DNA from: Acidobacteriaceae bacterium UBA1795
Lineage (GTDB): Bacteria; Acidobacteriota; Terriglobia; Terriglobales; Acidobacteriaceae
Length of the DNA stretch: 29,954 bases
Assembly (NCBI GenBank): GCA_002314435.1
Contig: DCFV01000229.1
Location: 1 to 29,954, forward strand
Direction: 5' to 3'
The position numbers were made by a program, and so were the translations under genes. Under the pieces are notes generated by a model, which saw only the letters and a program-made list of their open reading frames with translations, was not told where the DNA came from and did no database searches. Positions 23,439 to 29,954 of this stretch are shown here, in pieces (within the stretch, counting starts at the first letter, position 1; each line of letters begins with the position of its first letter).

Positions 23439-23492
23439 CCTCCAGGGATTAAAGGATAGGAAATATCCCCGGCAAAGCCCGGGGCCTGGTGG
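23439..23492. repeat. 54-base intergenic element able to fold as a three-way junction
   Basis: CCTCCAGG (23439-23446) pairs with CCTGGTGG (23485-23492) with one mismatch. Inside, GGATA (23454-23458) pairs with TATCC (23464-23468) around GGAAA, and CCGGC (23469-23473) pairs with the following GCCCGG around AAA with one bulge. The result is a compact structure between the membrane-protein gene and the IS200 remnant. It may be a dispersed palindromic repeat, a REP-like sequence or an IS end. The rest of 23283-23585 shows nothing recognisable. Confidence 0.35.
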
Positions 23493-23585
23493 ACGTGAAG
23501 TGCTCGAAGCGGCTTGAGTAGGGTCGATAACGCGGCCCCGGTTGATCCTGCTCCACCGGAGCGGTGGCTGGTCACTTCCACAGAT

Positions 23586-23984
23586 TCAATTGGTCCAACC
23601 GCTTCTCTTCCTGCCCTGATCGAGGATGGACTCGCGGATCACTGTTTCGTCGCGGCCCGCCGTAGACACCATGTCGCCTCGCGCCTAGAAGTGCTGACCT
23701 GCAATGTTCGACTTGCGTTCTCCGTACAATCGCGCAAGGTGAATCGCGCTCTTGCCCTTGGTGTATCCCACCACTTCCGGCACCGCGAACTTCGGCAGAA
23801 TTGAAATCATCATGTGCACTGGGTCAGCCATCAGATGTCCTTCCTCAATCCGGCTCTGCTTCTGCTCGGCCAACCGTCTGAAGACCCCGCCCAAATGCGG
23901 GCGTAAACTCCCATTCAGCGTCTTGCCATGACACTTCGGGATGAAGATTAAGTGGTATTTGTACTCCCATTTCATGTGGCTCAA
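23586..23984 (-). pseudogene. Dead IS200/IS605-type (Y1, HUH) transposase TnpA
   Basis: The frame encodes a recognisable IS200 TnpA: MKWEYKYHLIFIPKCHGKTL, then LGGVFRRLAEQKQSRIEEGH, and VGYTKGKSAIHLARLYGERK. Three independent lesions are visible. The HUH metal site, normally DHVHM, reads DPVHM. An in-frame TAG at 23685-23687 replaces the Trp of the GQNFWARG motif (here GQHF-stop-ARG). Past it the frame continues with MVSTAGRDETVIRESILDQG, where the catalytic tyrosine of the usual AYIRNQE helix is serine. Translation starts at 23984 or 23975. Without the stop the protein would be about 131 residues, near normal length. The element is immobile; it marks an old insertion between the membrane-protein gene and the PPOX gene. 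Confidence 0.85.
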
Positions 23985-24119
23985 ACTCCCATCCCCTTCA
24001 TCCGGAAACTCCTCCTCGTGTGCTCGGCGGCCTACGTTCGCGAGTCTCCTGGGTGGGTTCCCGTAAATGTCAAACTTCTACTGCCACCCCGTCAGAGCCG
24101 GAGGGCTTCCCGCACTAAG
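23985..24119. other. Likely IS200 remnant flank, no gene
   Basis: This short stretch lies upstream of the dead transposase. It contains a partly palindromic GC-rich segment (GTCAGAGCCGGAGGGCTTCC, about 24091-24110) that could be a remnant of the subterminal hairpin of the element. No exact boundaries, direct repeats or target sites can be defined by eye. Confidence 0.25.
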
Positions 24120-24587
24120 CTAGAGCGTCAGTTCGAACTTGTATCCGAAGCGTTTCGCATTATCTATGTATCGAATCCAGCGAGGTTGAAAGCGGTAGAG
24201 CGTATTCCGCGCAGCTGCCAGCGAGAGAACCGTCCCCAAATGGAAGCGCGCGCAGTAGGCTGTTAAGAGAACACTGCGCTCGGGGCCATCGACCGCCGCC
24301 GCTGCGCCTTCCATCTGAACGCCGGTGATCCTCTTCCATTCAAATGCCGATCGAAAAACCGCAACAGAGGTTCGGGGTTCAGACAGAAGGCAGATACTGT
24401 GTCTGCTGTCGTGCGACGAGACCCAGAACAGGTCCAGGTTCTCCGAAACGAAATAGAACAGCGGCGCTGAGTGAACTGTTCCTTCGGCATCGCGCACTGA
24501 ATGAACAAGCGTGCTCTCCGACTGCAAAAAATCGAAGACCTTGCGAATCCGCTCTGTCTGTGCGCGCTGCCTTCCCGGCATGGTCAT
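24120..24587 (-). CDS. PPOX/FMN-binding split-barrel protein (pyridoxamine 5'-phosphate oxidase-like)
   Basis: A 155-residue protein of the PNPOx-like split beta-barrel superfamily, closest in appearance to the YhbP/UPF0306 group. Typical segments are STLVHSVRDAEGTVHSAPLF followed by YFVSENLDLFWVSSHDSRHS, then TSVAVFRSAFEWKRITGVQM and EGAAAAVDG. The strand order (substrate barrel, SRHS helix, GVQMEGAAAAV strand) and the C-terminal RFGYKFEL fit that group. Members bind FMN, F420 or heme, or none; which applies here cannot be seen. The ATG at 24587 (MTMPG) is used, and the ATG at 24581 is another possibility. It is the gene next to the IS200 remnant, and 223 bases separate it from the esterase gene. 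Confidence 0.8.
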   Translation of the reverse strand: MTMPGRQRAQTERIRKVFDFLQSESTLVHSVRDAEGTVHSAPLFYFVSENLDLFWVSSHDSRHSICLLSEPRTSVAVFRSAFEWKRITGVQMEGAAAAVDGPERSVLLTAYCARFHLGTVLSLAAARNTLYRFQPRWIRYIDNAKRFGYKFELTL

Positions 24588-24647
24588 CGTCGAATCACCC
24601 CTTTACTGCAAGCTTCTGCCAGCCTCGACATCAGCAGTGCCTGCACC

Positions 24648-24782
24648 CTATCCCCAGCTACGATCGCTTCCGCCCATGAGCTTCTGCATCAGCTGGTCAA
24701 AGTGCGGTGCGAACTCGGCAAAGAGCGGATCACCGCGCCGCGGCATCTGCCAAGGCGGAAGCTTATAAACCAGAACCAGCAC
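24648..24782 (-). CDS. Possible 44-residue ORF or gene remnant
   Basis: A GTG-started frame of 44 codons in the gap between the esterase and the PPOX gene. The peptide is protein-like (YKLPPWQMPRRGDPLFAEFA, then PHFDQLMQKLMGG) and a TTGAGG sequence lies upstream of the GTG. It matches no family I know. It could be a real small protein, a fragment of a lost gene in this decayed area, or chance. The rest of 24588-24810 shows nothing. Confidence 0.25.
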   Translation of the reverse strand: MLVLVYKLPPWQMPRRGDPLFAEFAPHFDQLMQKLMGGSDRSWG

Positions 24783-24810
24783 TCATAAGCCTCAACTGCA
24801 GGCGGAGCAT

Positions 24811-26670
24811 TCACTTCTGCGGGGTTGTAGAGCAGGTTAGCTCAGTTCCCTTGCCCACGCACCACTGTTCGTAGTGGGGAGCATAGAATCCGGCGCCGAG
24901 CCACTCCAGTCGCACAGGATCGACTGGCTGCGCGTCGCCTTTGACAAAGTTCTTGGCATCATCAATGCTGCCCATACCGGTGTACTTCGCAGTGTAGGGA
25001 TAGGGATACACGGGACGTGTGCGGTCAATCTTCGCCAGTTCATTCGATCCAGGTCCCACGATCGGTCCACGAAGGCCACCCGGACCACCAGGGCCGCCAG
25101 GTCCTGGTGGCATCATGGTACCGTCCGGCGCGTTCCCGGGTACCCCGGCAATCGGACCGCGATGAGTCTGCATGGCGTGCGAAGCAATCAGTTCATTCGG
25201 CGCCTGGTTCCCTTCCACCCAGGCCATGATGGCAGCCATCAGAGGAAAGTCAAACGGGCCTTCACCGTCGCTGCAGTGGTAGCCGCCCGGGAACAGGAAC
25301 AGGCGCGCAAACTCCTCCACCGTGTCCTTGCCCAGAAGATTCTGCATTGTCGTGTAGTAGGCGATGGTGTTTAAGGGATTGATGTGCTGATCCGATAGTC
25401 CGTGCCAAAGAATCAACTTTCCGCCCGCTGCGGCAAAGGGAGCGAGATCCGGGTCCGTCGCATCGTAGAGACCATGCAACTTAGTGGTCGCTTCGAAGTT
25501 TTCCCGCGAAAGTGTCAGGTCCTTCAGCGTGTAGCTGGCCGGAGGATCGACGGTGTAGACCAGATGCTTCAGGGCGCTGAGTGAGGCTCCCATGCTCATC
25601 ACGGAAGTCCCACCCGGGGACGGAATCTCAACTCCAGCCCAGGCCAGTTCCGAACCCGGCAAGGGACCGCTGAGCACCAGTTTGTTACCTGTGGCATCGT
25701 GTGCACCGGCATAGATATTCCGCGCGGCCTGCGCCTGCGCAGTCGTGAGGCAGGTCCTCACGTCCTGCCCCTTCTTGCATTCGGTCACGACAGGATCGAA
25801 ATGGCACGCCAGCGGGTTGGTGATTAGCCCATCCTTCAGTCCGTCCTGCGCATCGCATGCATCCAGTGCGGCCTGGTGCAAAATTGGCAGCTTGTCGGCG
25901 GTGAGAATGAGCTTGCCATCCGCATCCTGATTTGCGATGACGTTATAGCCGTGATAGAAGGTGTTCTGCGTGGTGAAGTTCATCGCCGCAGCGCCCGCCG
26001 TGATGCCGTTAAAGTCGTTCGGAAAGCGCTGGGCTTCCATCAGTGCTTCGCGCCCTCCATCCGAGCAGCCGGAGAAGTAGGAGTACTTGGGTCCCTGCCC
26101 GTAATAGAGAGCGATCAACGCCTTGGATACAAGAGCCGTCTCGTGCACGCCGCGGTAGGCAAAGTCGACGCGCAGTTGATAGTCCTGCGATCCCCAGCTT
26201 CCATCGCTGCCCATGCCGCCGCTGTGTCCCATGTCAGTGGAGGCAAGCGCAAGCTCACCATTCGTGGAAGGCATGCAGCCCATGTCGTCGCCCACACGGA
26301 TGCTCACATCGCCGCACAGTCCGCCGCAGCCCGTCTGCACAAAGCGCTGCGTCCAGGTCGCCAGCGGCAGCCGAACTTCAAACTTGATCGCCGGCTCCAC
26401 ATAGCCCTGTACATCGCAATAGGCCGCGGGCTTGGCATCCTTCATCGTCTTCGCCGACGTGATATGCGTCGGTGCGCCGGAGGCTGCGCTGATATCCACG
26501 CCGGCCAGCCTTTCGCACTCCATCACCGGAGTAGCGGCAGACAAAGGCGCCAGGCCAAACTGCGCTCCGGCTGCCTGAACATCCTGCGCCTTGACCATTC
26601 CTTGCGCTCCCCACGAAAGAAACAGCGCAAGCACACAGATAAATATTGCCACTTCCATACGTCGAGCCAT
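24811..26670 (-). CDS. Tannase/feruloyl esterase family secreted hydrolase
   Basis: A 619-residue secreted alpha/beta hydrolase. Residues 6-28 form a signal peptide (FICVLALFLSWGAQGMVKA). The family catalytic triad is visible with its conserved disulfide pair: C202-S203 in YFSGCSDGGREALMEAQRFP, an Asp in LSDQHINPLNTIAYY, and His-Cys in FPGGYHCSDGEGP, the CS-D-HC motif of fungal and bacterial tannases and feruloyl esterases. VQTGCGGLCGDVSIRVGDD and ASTDMGHSGG are other family blocks. The Pro/Gly-rich segment near residues 525-550 (PPGPGGPGGPGGLRGP) is an unusual insert. It would release gallic or ferulic acid from plant esters in the periplasm or outside. AGGAG lies upstream of the ATG at 26670. 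Confidence 0.92.
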   Translation of the reverse strand: MARRMEVAIFICVLALFLSWGAQGMVKAQDVQAAGAQFGLAPLSAATPVMECERLAGVDISAASGAPTHITSAKTMKDAKPAAYCDVQGYVEPAIKFEVRLPLATWTQRFVQTGCGGLCGDVSIRVGDDMGCMPSTNGELALASTDMGHSGGMGSDGSWGSQDYQLRVDFAYRGVHETALVSKALIALYYGQGPKYSYFSGCSDGGREALMEAQRFPNDFNGITAGAAAMNFTTQNTFYHGYNVIANQDADGKLILTADKLPILHQAALDACDAQDGLKDGLITNPLACHFDPVVTECKKGQDVRTCLTTAQAQAARNIYAGAHDATGNKLVLSGPLPGSELAWAGVEIPSPGGTSVMSMGASLSALKHLVYTVDPPASYTLKDLTLSRENFEATTKLHGLYDATDPDLAPFAAAGGKLILWHGLSDQHINPLNTIAYYTTMQNLLGKDTVEEFARLFLFPGGYHCSDGEGPFDFPLMAAIMAWVEGNQAPNELIASHAMQTHRGPIAGVPGNAPDGTMMPPGPGGPGGPGGLRGPIVGPGSNELAKIDRTRPVYPYPYTAKYTGMGSIDDAKNFVKGDAQPVDPVRLEWLGAGFYAPHYEQWCVGKGTELTCSTTPQK

Positions 26671-27264
26671 ATTGCTTCACTCCTGACGTCCGTTTGGATC
26701 AGGATGCGGTCGAATCACCGATCTTGTTGCGAAACCAGGACACACATTTGAGCCTGCATCGTCCCGATTGAAGAAACCTGCGCCCGCAGCTTATCCCTTC
26801 GATCTCTTCTTGCCCTCTGTAGTTGCCCGCCCGATCCCATGTCCATACATCAGCGCGCGGGCAAAAAACCGACATCGAGTCCAGCACTCACATTCTGCTT
26901 GGCGTCCTGATCGATCTCCAATGCTTTGGAGTCGCTCAATTCATAGGCAAAAACTATCAATCCCTCTTATGCCGGACACCGCCGCATCAGGTCCGGGGAT
27001 TTCATCGCAAGTGTACTCGATCACACATATCCGGCATTGCGCGATACGCCCACCAGCAAGAAAAACAGTTACAGCAATCTCGGATAGCCTCACGTCGCTG
27101 GCAGCTTGCAGGGCCCAGACTGAACTACCGCCCTGCCACGGGTGGACGCAATCGATGAACCATCGAAGTCCCTCAGCACATCAGACAGCAGACCAAAGCG
27201 GTCTGAACTCGACGAATGGTACGTCAAACATACCCCTCATCCGAGCACGTGCCGTAAAGTCGCT
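26671..27264. other. Gene-free stretch between the esterase and the tRNA
   Basis: No convincing gene is seen on either strand. A 174-codon open frame on the plus strand (26768-27292) has no family motif and a composition that looks like read-through of non-coding sequence. The esterase ribosome binding site (AGGAGTGAAG on the minus strand) lies at the left edge. No repeats or RNA structures stand out. Confidence 0.45.
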
Positions 27265-27293
27265 TTTCGAGATATCTCAAAACTCGATATAAT
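27265..27293 (+). promoter_or_regulatory. Promoter candidate for tRNA-Arg
   Basis: A perfect -10 box TATAAT is at 27288-27293. The sequence 17 bases upstream is TTTCGA (27265-27270), a weak -35. Transcription would start near 27300, about 24 bases before the tRNA. The spacer holds a ten-base palindrome GAGATATCTC (27269-27278). Confidence 0.5.
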
Positions 27294-27323
27294 CGCAGTG
27301 AACTCAATAAGTTGAAAATCCGT

Positions 27324-27400
27324 GGCCCCGTAGCTCAGGTGGATAGAGCAGCAGTTTCCTAAACTGCGTGTCGGAAGTTCGAATCTTCCCGGGGTCACCA
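27324..27400 (+). tRNA. tRNA-Arg (anticodon CCT)
   Basis: The 77-base sequence folds as a full cloverleaf: acceptor stem GGCCCCG with CGGGGTC (one G-T wobble), D-arm GCTC...GAGC, anticodon stem GCAGT/ACTGC with loop TTCCTAA giving anticodon CCT, and T-arm GGAAG-TTCGAAT-CTTCC. The 3' CCA is encoded. It reads AGG codons. The minus-strand open frame over it (DPGKIRTSDTQFRKLLLY) is the well-known shadow of such tRNAs, not a gene. Confidence 0.97.
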
Positions 27401-28141
27401 TTCTTGCCCTGTAGGTCTTGCTGTACGCTCCCTTCTGCCACAGATCGGAAAACGGCGGTTCGCGGTTCCCATCCCCATCCGGAACGCGGCGCCGTCTGGA
27501 TCGAGGAAACGAGTGATGCCTTCATGCGACTTCTGGAGCGAGGCCATCTTGCAGTTCACTTGCCAGCAGCAGTCGTGTTCCATACTGACAAGAAGCGCGT
27601 AGTCGAATAAGAAGCGACGGCCTTGTTCGCCCATTGGCTGCTCTTGCTTTGCGAGTTTCTCGGCCACCATCGCGACCTGGCCCGCTTCTCGGCCGGTCGC
27701 CTGCTGCGCGAGCCCCTTATCTGCCCGCGCAATCCCCACGGCCCCGGAGAGATCATCAATAGTGCTCTGGGCGTCAAGATCAGGTCAAACGTTGCCGGGC
27801 TTTGGCTCTATCTTCGTTCCAGACATCTGAAACCGCATTCATGACCGCAGCGCAGGGGGAGAGTTCAACAGGCTGCTGCTTCGCGCCTTCTATCCTAATC
27901 GCGAGTTCAATTCCCTCGTTCGCTGTCGAAATTCATGTCTGACCGAACATGCCGTGCTGCAGAATCCTCAGTCCGCCGGCTTCTCCACGGTCACCATTCG
28001 CCCCGCAGCCAGGGCATAGTCCCTGCATCGGAATGAACTGTGGCAGCCCTGCGCACGCGCCTCAAGCGTGCGCTCGGCATCCGCACACCCTTGTGTCTGC
28101 CAACGCTCTTTGTTCCGGTCACGATATGCATCCGCCGCATT
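27401..28141. other. Gene-poor stretch after tRNA-Arg
   Basis: No gene is recognised. Several frames are open (for example minus strand 27395-27739 and 27968-28192, plus strand 27623-27844), some with protein-like stretches such as FLDPDGAAFRMGMGTANRRF, but none matches a family or has a convincing start. Remnants of degraded genes are possible. No copy of the tRNA 3' end was found, so there is no sign of an integrated element. Confidence 0.4.
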
Positions 28142-28170
28142 TTGACTTGAGTCGCAGCGACGGCTATAAA
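28142..28170 (+). promoter_or_regulatory. Sigma70 promoter of the cobalamin-riboswitch transcript
   Basis: TTGACT at 28142-28147 and TATAAA at 28165-28170 are separated by exactly 17 bases. Transcription would start near 28177, just before the riboswitch, and about 330 bases upstream of the receptor GTG. Both boxes match five of six consensus bases, so this is the best promoter in the window. Confidence 0.75.
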
Positions 28171-28204
28171 TATTCATAGCATCGAATAGCATTTGATGCC
28201 ATCA

Positions 28205-28470
28205 CGACTGCGCCAACGCAGGCGCACTTCACTTATCACGGCAATCGCCAGGATGCTCGGGAAGGCGGTGAAAATCCGCCACTGCCCCGCAACTGTGAGC
28301 GCCCCTGCCCTTGCCGCCGTCCTATCGGCAGAAGGGCAAGAGGCCAGCCTGGGAGCACGCTCGTCGCGCGCGGGCCCCCAACATAACCACTGGTGACCGG
28401 CTCACGGGCCTGTTGCTGGGAAGGTGGCTGGAGAAGGCGCAAGTCAGGAGACCGGTCCTTGGGCGCCCTC
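28205..28470 (+). ncRNA. Cobalamin (adenosylcobalamin-class) riboswitch
   Basis: The core GGGAAGGCGGTGAAAATCCG (28259 on) followed by GCCCCGCAACTGTGAGCG (about 28284-28301) is the conserved cobalamin riboswitch sequence. The B12 box AGTCAGGAGACCGG closes it at 28442-28455. Between them is a variable domain with stems such as GCCCTTGCC with GGCAGAAGGGC. Ends are approximate; the outer P1 stem may pair GCGCC near 28211 with GGCGC near 28462. Cobalamin binding normally lowers expression of the downstream gene, here a TonB-dependent receptor. Confidence 0.93.
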
Positions 28471-28480
28471 AACCCACTTA

Positions 28481-28501
28481 CGTTCCGAGGGGAACGAAGG
28501 A
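28481..28501 (+). promoter_or_regulatory. Hairpin abutting the receptor Shine-Dalgarno
   Basis: CGTTCC (28481-28486) and GGAACG (28491-28496) form a perfect six-base-pair hairpin with loop GAGG. The Shine-Dalgarno AAGGAG starts right at its 3' edge. It follows the riboswitch B12 box by 25 bases and may be the P13 kissing-loop arm or part of the expression platform, which would then act on translation rather than transcription. Confidence 0.45.
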
Positions 28502-28507
28502 GCTACT

Positions 28508-29954
28508 GTGAGTCTTCTCTGCTTCGCGCGCCGCCTGCGCGCGTGCCTTCTCGTCCTTTCCGCGTTCCTGTTCGCCGCAGCGGTCAGCCGCGCCGCTCAG
28601 ATTCATGGAACAGTCACCGATCCCTCCGGCGCACGCGTTCCCGGAGCCACCGTCCTCTTGGTCCACAACGGCAAGGCGATTGGAACGACCGTAACTTCGG
28701 CAGACGGCAGTTTCCAGCTTTCGACCGGTGAAACGGGCCGCTTTTTTCTCCTCATCTCGGCCAAGGGTTTCCGCCAGCTTGAACCTCCAGGCTTCTATGC
28801 CAAGAGTCTGGAAATCGTAGAGCGCAATCTTGTGCTTGAGCCGGCGTGGGTACGGCAGTCGATCGTAGTCACTGCTACCGGCGCGCCCACACCGCAAGCG
28901 CAACTCGGTGCCTCAACCAGCGTTCTCGAGCCAATCGATCTCAGCCTGCGCGCGGACCTCGTGGACGCGCTCCAACTGATGCCCGGCACCTTCGTAGCGC
29001 AAACCGGACAACGTGGTGCGCAAGGATCACTGTTCATTCGCGGCGGCAACTCCGACGGCAACGAGATACTTATCGACGGAGTCAGTGCCGGCGACCTGGG
29101 CGGCCGCTTCGACTTCGGTCCGCTCTCTACCAATGCGCTAGAACGCGCAGAGGTCTATCGCGGCCCAGACTCGAACCTCTACGGCGCAGGCGCAGCCAGC
29201 GGTGTCGTCAGCCTCACCACCCCGCACGGCACCACGAGCTTTCCTTCAGTCTTGTTTCACGGCGAGGTGGGCAATTTCACCACTTTCCAAGACGACCTGA
29301 CGGTTGCTGGAGCACATGACAAGCTCGACTACCTAGGCGACTTCAGCTGGCTGCAAACCGCCAACAACCTGCCCAACGACGAGTTCCACGTAGCCACCAC
29401 CGGGGCCAACCTGGGTTGGGCTCCCAGCGCCGCCACCCAGGTTCGCGGCACCCTCCATTACGGCGTCTCCGGCACCGGCGTGCCCAGCGCATGGGAGTTC
29501 TATCACGTGGCCGACAACGCCACGCAGAAGGATCAGGACCTGATCCTGAGTGCCTCGATCGACAACCAGACCACGCTTGACTTCCACAATGGCGTGCGCT
29601 ACGGAGCCACGCGCCGTCGAGAGCAGTATTATCTCTGGACGCCTTCGGGTGAATTGCTCACCTATGACGACTTCGGCGACCAGGCCTACTTCGGCAACGC
29701 GGTGACCATCACCGGCGCTAACGGGTACTCCGTAACTGGCCGCGCAGCGCTGGACTATCCGGGCACCTATCCCTATCGCCAGAACCTCAACTCCAATCGC
29801 GATCAACTCGTCTACCAGGGCGACTACCGCTTCACCCCTCATGTGCAGGGCCTCGTCGGCTTCCATTTCGAGGATGAGCGCGGCCGTGAATACATACCCA
29901 CTTACTCCATCGACGGGCAGACCGAGCGAACTAACTACGTCTACCTCGCTGCCG
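28508..29954 (+). CDS. TonB-dependent receptor, probable cobalamin/corrinoid uptake (3' truncated by window)
   Basis: The frame is open from GTG 28508 to the window end, 482 codons without a stop. A signal peptide (LRACLLVLSAFLFAAAVSRA) is followed by a carboxypeptidase-regulatory-like domain (IHGTVTDPSGARVPGATVLL, about 32-110). The plug domain follows: VVTATG, LVDALQLMPGTFVAQTGQRG, SLFIRGGNSDGNEILIDGVS and ERAEVYRGPDSNLYGAGAAS. The beta-barrel then begins with aromatic-rich strands. This is the Oar-like/SusC-like receptor layout frequent in Acidobacteriota, acting in the outer membrane with TonB-ExbB-ExbD energy. Control by the cobalamin riboswitch makes corrinoids the likely substrate, equivalent to BtuB. 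AAGGAG lies six bases before the GTG. The substrate is inferred from the riboswitch, not from the protein. Confidence 0.88.
   Translation, partial: MSLLCFARRLRACLLVLSAFLFAAAVSRAAQIHGTVTDPSGARVPGATVLLVHNGKAIGTTVTSADGSFQLSTGETGRFFLLISAKGFRQLEPPGFYAKSLEIVERNLVLEPAWVRQSIVVTATGAPTPQAQLGASTSVLEPIDLSLRADLVDALQLMPGTFVAQTGQRGAQGSLFIRGGNSDGNEILIDGVSAGDLGGRFDFGPLSTNALERAEVYRGPDSNLYGAGAASGVVSLTTPHGTTSFPSVLFHGEVGNFTTFQDDLTVAGAHDKLDYLGDFSWLQTANNLPNDEFHVATTGANLGWAPSAATQVRGTLHYGVSGTGVPSAWEFYHVADNATQKDQDLILSASIDNQTTLDFHNGVRYGATRRREQYYLWTPSGELLTYDDFGDQAYFGNAVTITGANGYSVTGRAALDYPGTYPYRQNLNSNRDQLVYQGDYRFTPHVQGLVGFHFEDERGREYIPTYSIDGQTERTNYVYLAA

Noticed and set aside
25876..26751. 291-codon plus-strand frame opposite the tannase-family gene
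   Set aside because: His/Arg/Ala-rich shadow of a clear secreted esterase; the minus strand carries the conserved motifs.
26768..27292. 174-codon plus-strand frame upstream of the tRNA
   Set aside because: No motif, no ribosome binding site of note, and it runs into the tRNA promoter; probably non-coding.
27324..27400. tRNA-Arg as an attachment site of an integrated element
   Set aside because: No second copy of the tRNA 3' end and no integrase gene is visible within the window.
27304..27525. 73-codon minus-strand frame containing DPGKIRTSDTQFRKLLLY
   Set aside because: This is the familiar shadow of a tRNA gene, not a protein.
1..29954. CRISPR array
   Set aside because: No regularly spaced repeats of 24-40 bases were seen; the only clear direct repeat is the 13-base pair at 12887-12987.

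Overview
The window looks like a chromosomal segment of an Acidobacteriota bacterium, most likely class Terriglobia. This is inferred from the GC-rich coding sequence, an Oar-like TonB receptor with an N-terminal carboxypeptidase-regulatory-like domain, a large tannase/feruloyl-esterase-family protein, a DUF2252 protein, and a flagellar cluster with short, divergent members. No rRNA gene is present, so the assignment rests on gene content alone.

Layout. (1) 1-6635, plus strand: flagellar genes fliG (3' end), fliH, fliI, fliJ, fliK, flgD, flgE, covering the C-ring, export ATPase, hook-length ruler, hook cap and hook. (2) 6855-8256, minus strand: a hotdog thioesterase coupled to a PLP-dependent threonine/serine dehydratase. 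(3) 8306-10557, plus strand: a small lipoprotein cytochrome c, miaB, and a bifunctional-nuclease-domain protein. (4) 10677-12816, minus strand: an OmpR-type response regulator and its histidine kinase. (5) 13068-20039, plus strand: a tight seven-gene operon of polyprenyl synthase, MacB/LolCE-type ABC permease and ATPase, a heme-copper-oxidase subunit I homologue without a recognisable CuB site, a four-helix membrane protein, a 12-helix MFS-like protein fused to CcoO-like and CcoP-like cytochrome c domains, and a YceI lipid-binding protein. (6) 20617-23282: a DUF2252 protein and an unrecognised polytopic membrane protein. (7) 23283-24810: a decayed patch with a dead IS200-type transposase, a structured intergenic element and a PPOX-fold protein. 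(8) 24811-26670, minus strand: a tannase-family esterase. (9) 26671-28141: long gene-poor stretches around a tRNA-Arg(CCT) gene. (10) 28142-29954: a sigma70 promoter, a cobalamin riboswitch and a TonB-dependent receptor cut by the window end.

The most interesting part is region 5. Six of the seven genes are joined by stop/start overlaps of 4-14 bases, and the last follows after 25 bases, so they are probably made together. The set combines making a polyprenyl chain, extracting or exporting a lipid, a cytochrome b-like membrane core that cannot be an ordinary oxygen reductase, a membrane protein with two cytochrome c heads, and a periplasmic isoprenoid-binding protein. The inference is a membrane redox module that oxidises a quinol or other isoprenoid lipid and passes electrons to c-type hemes, rather than a cbb3 oxidase. 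The divergent two-component system and a 13-base direct repeat in the shared upstream region suggest dedicated regulation.
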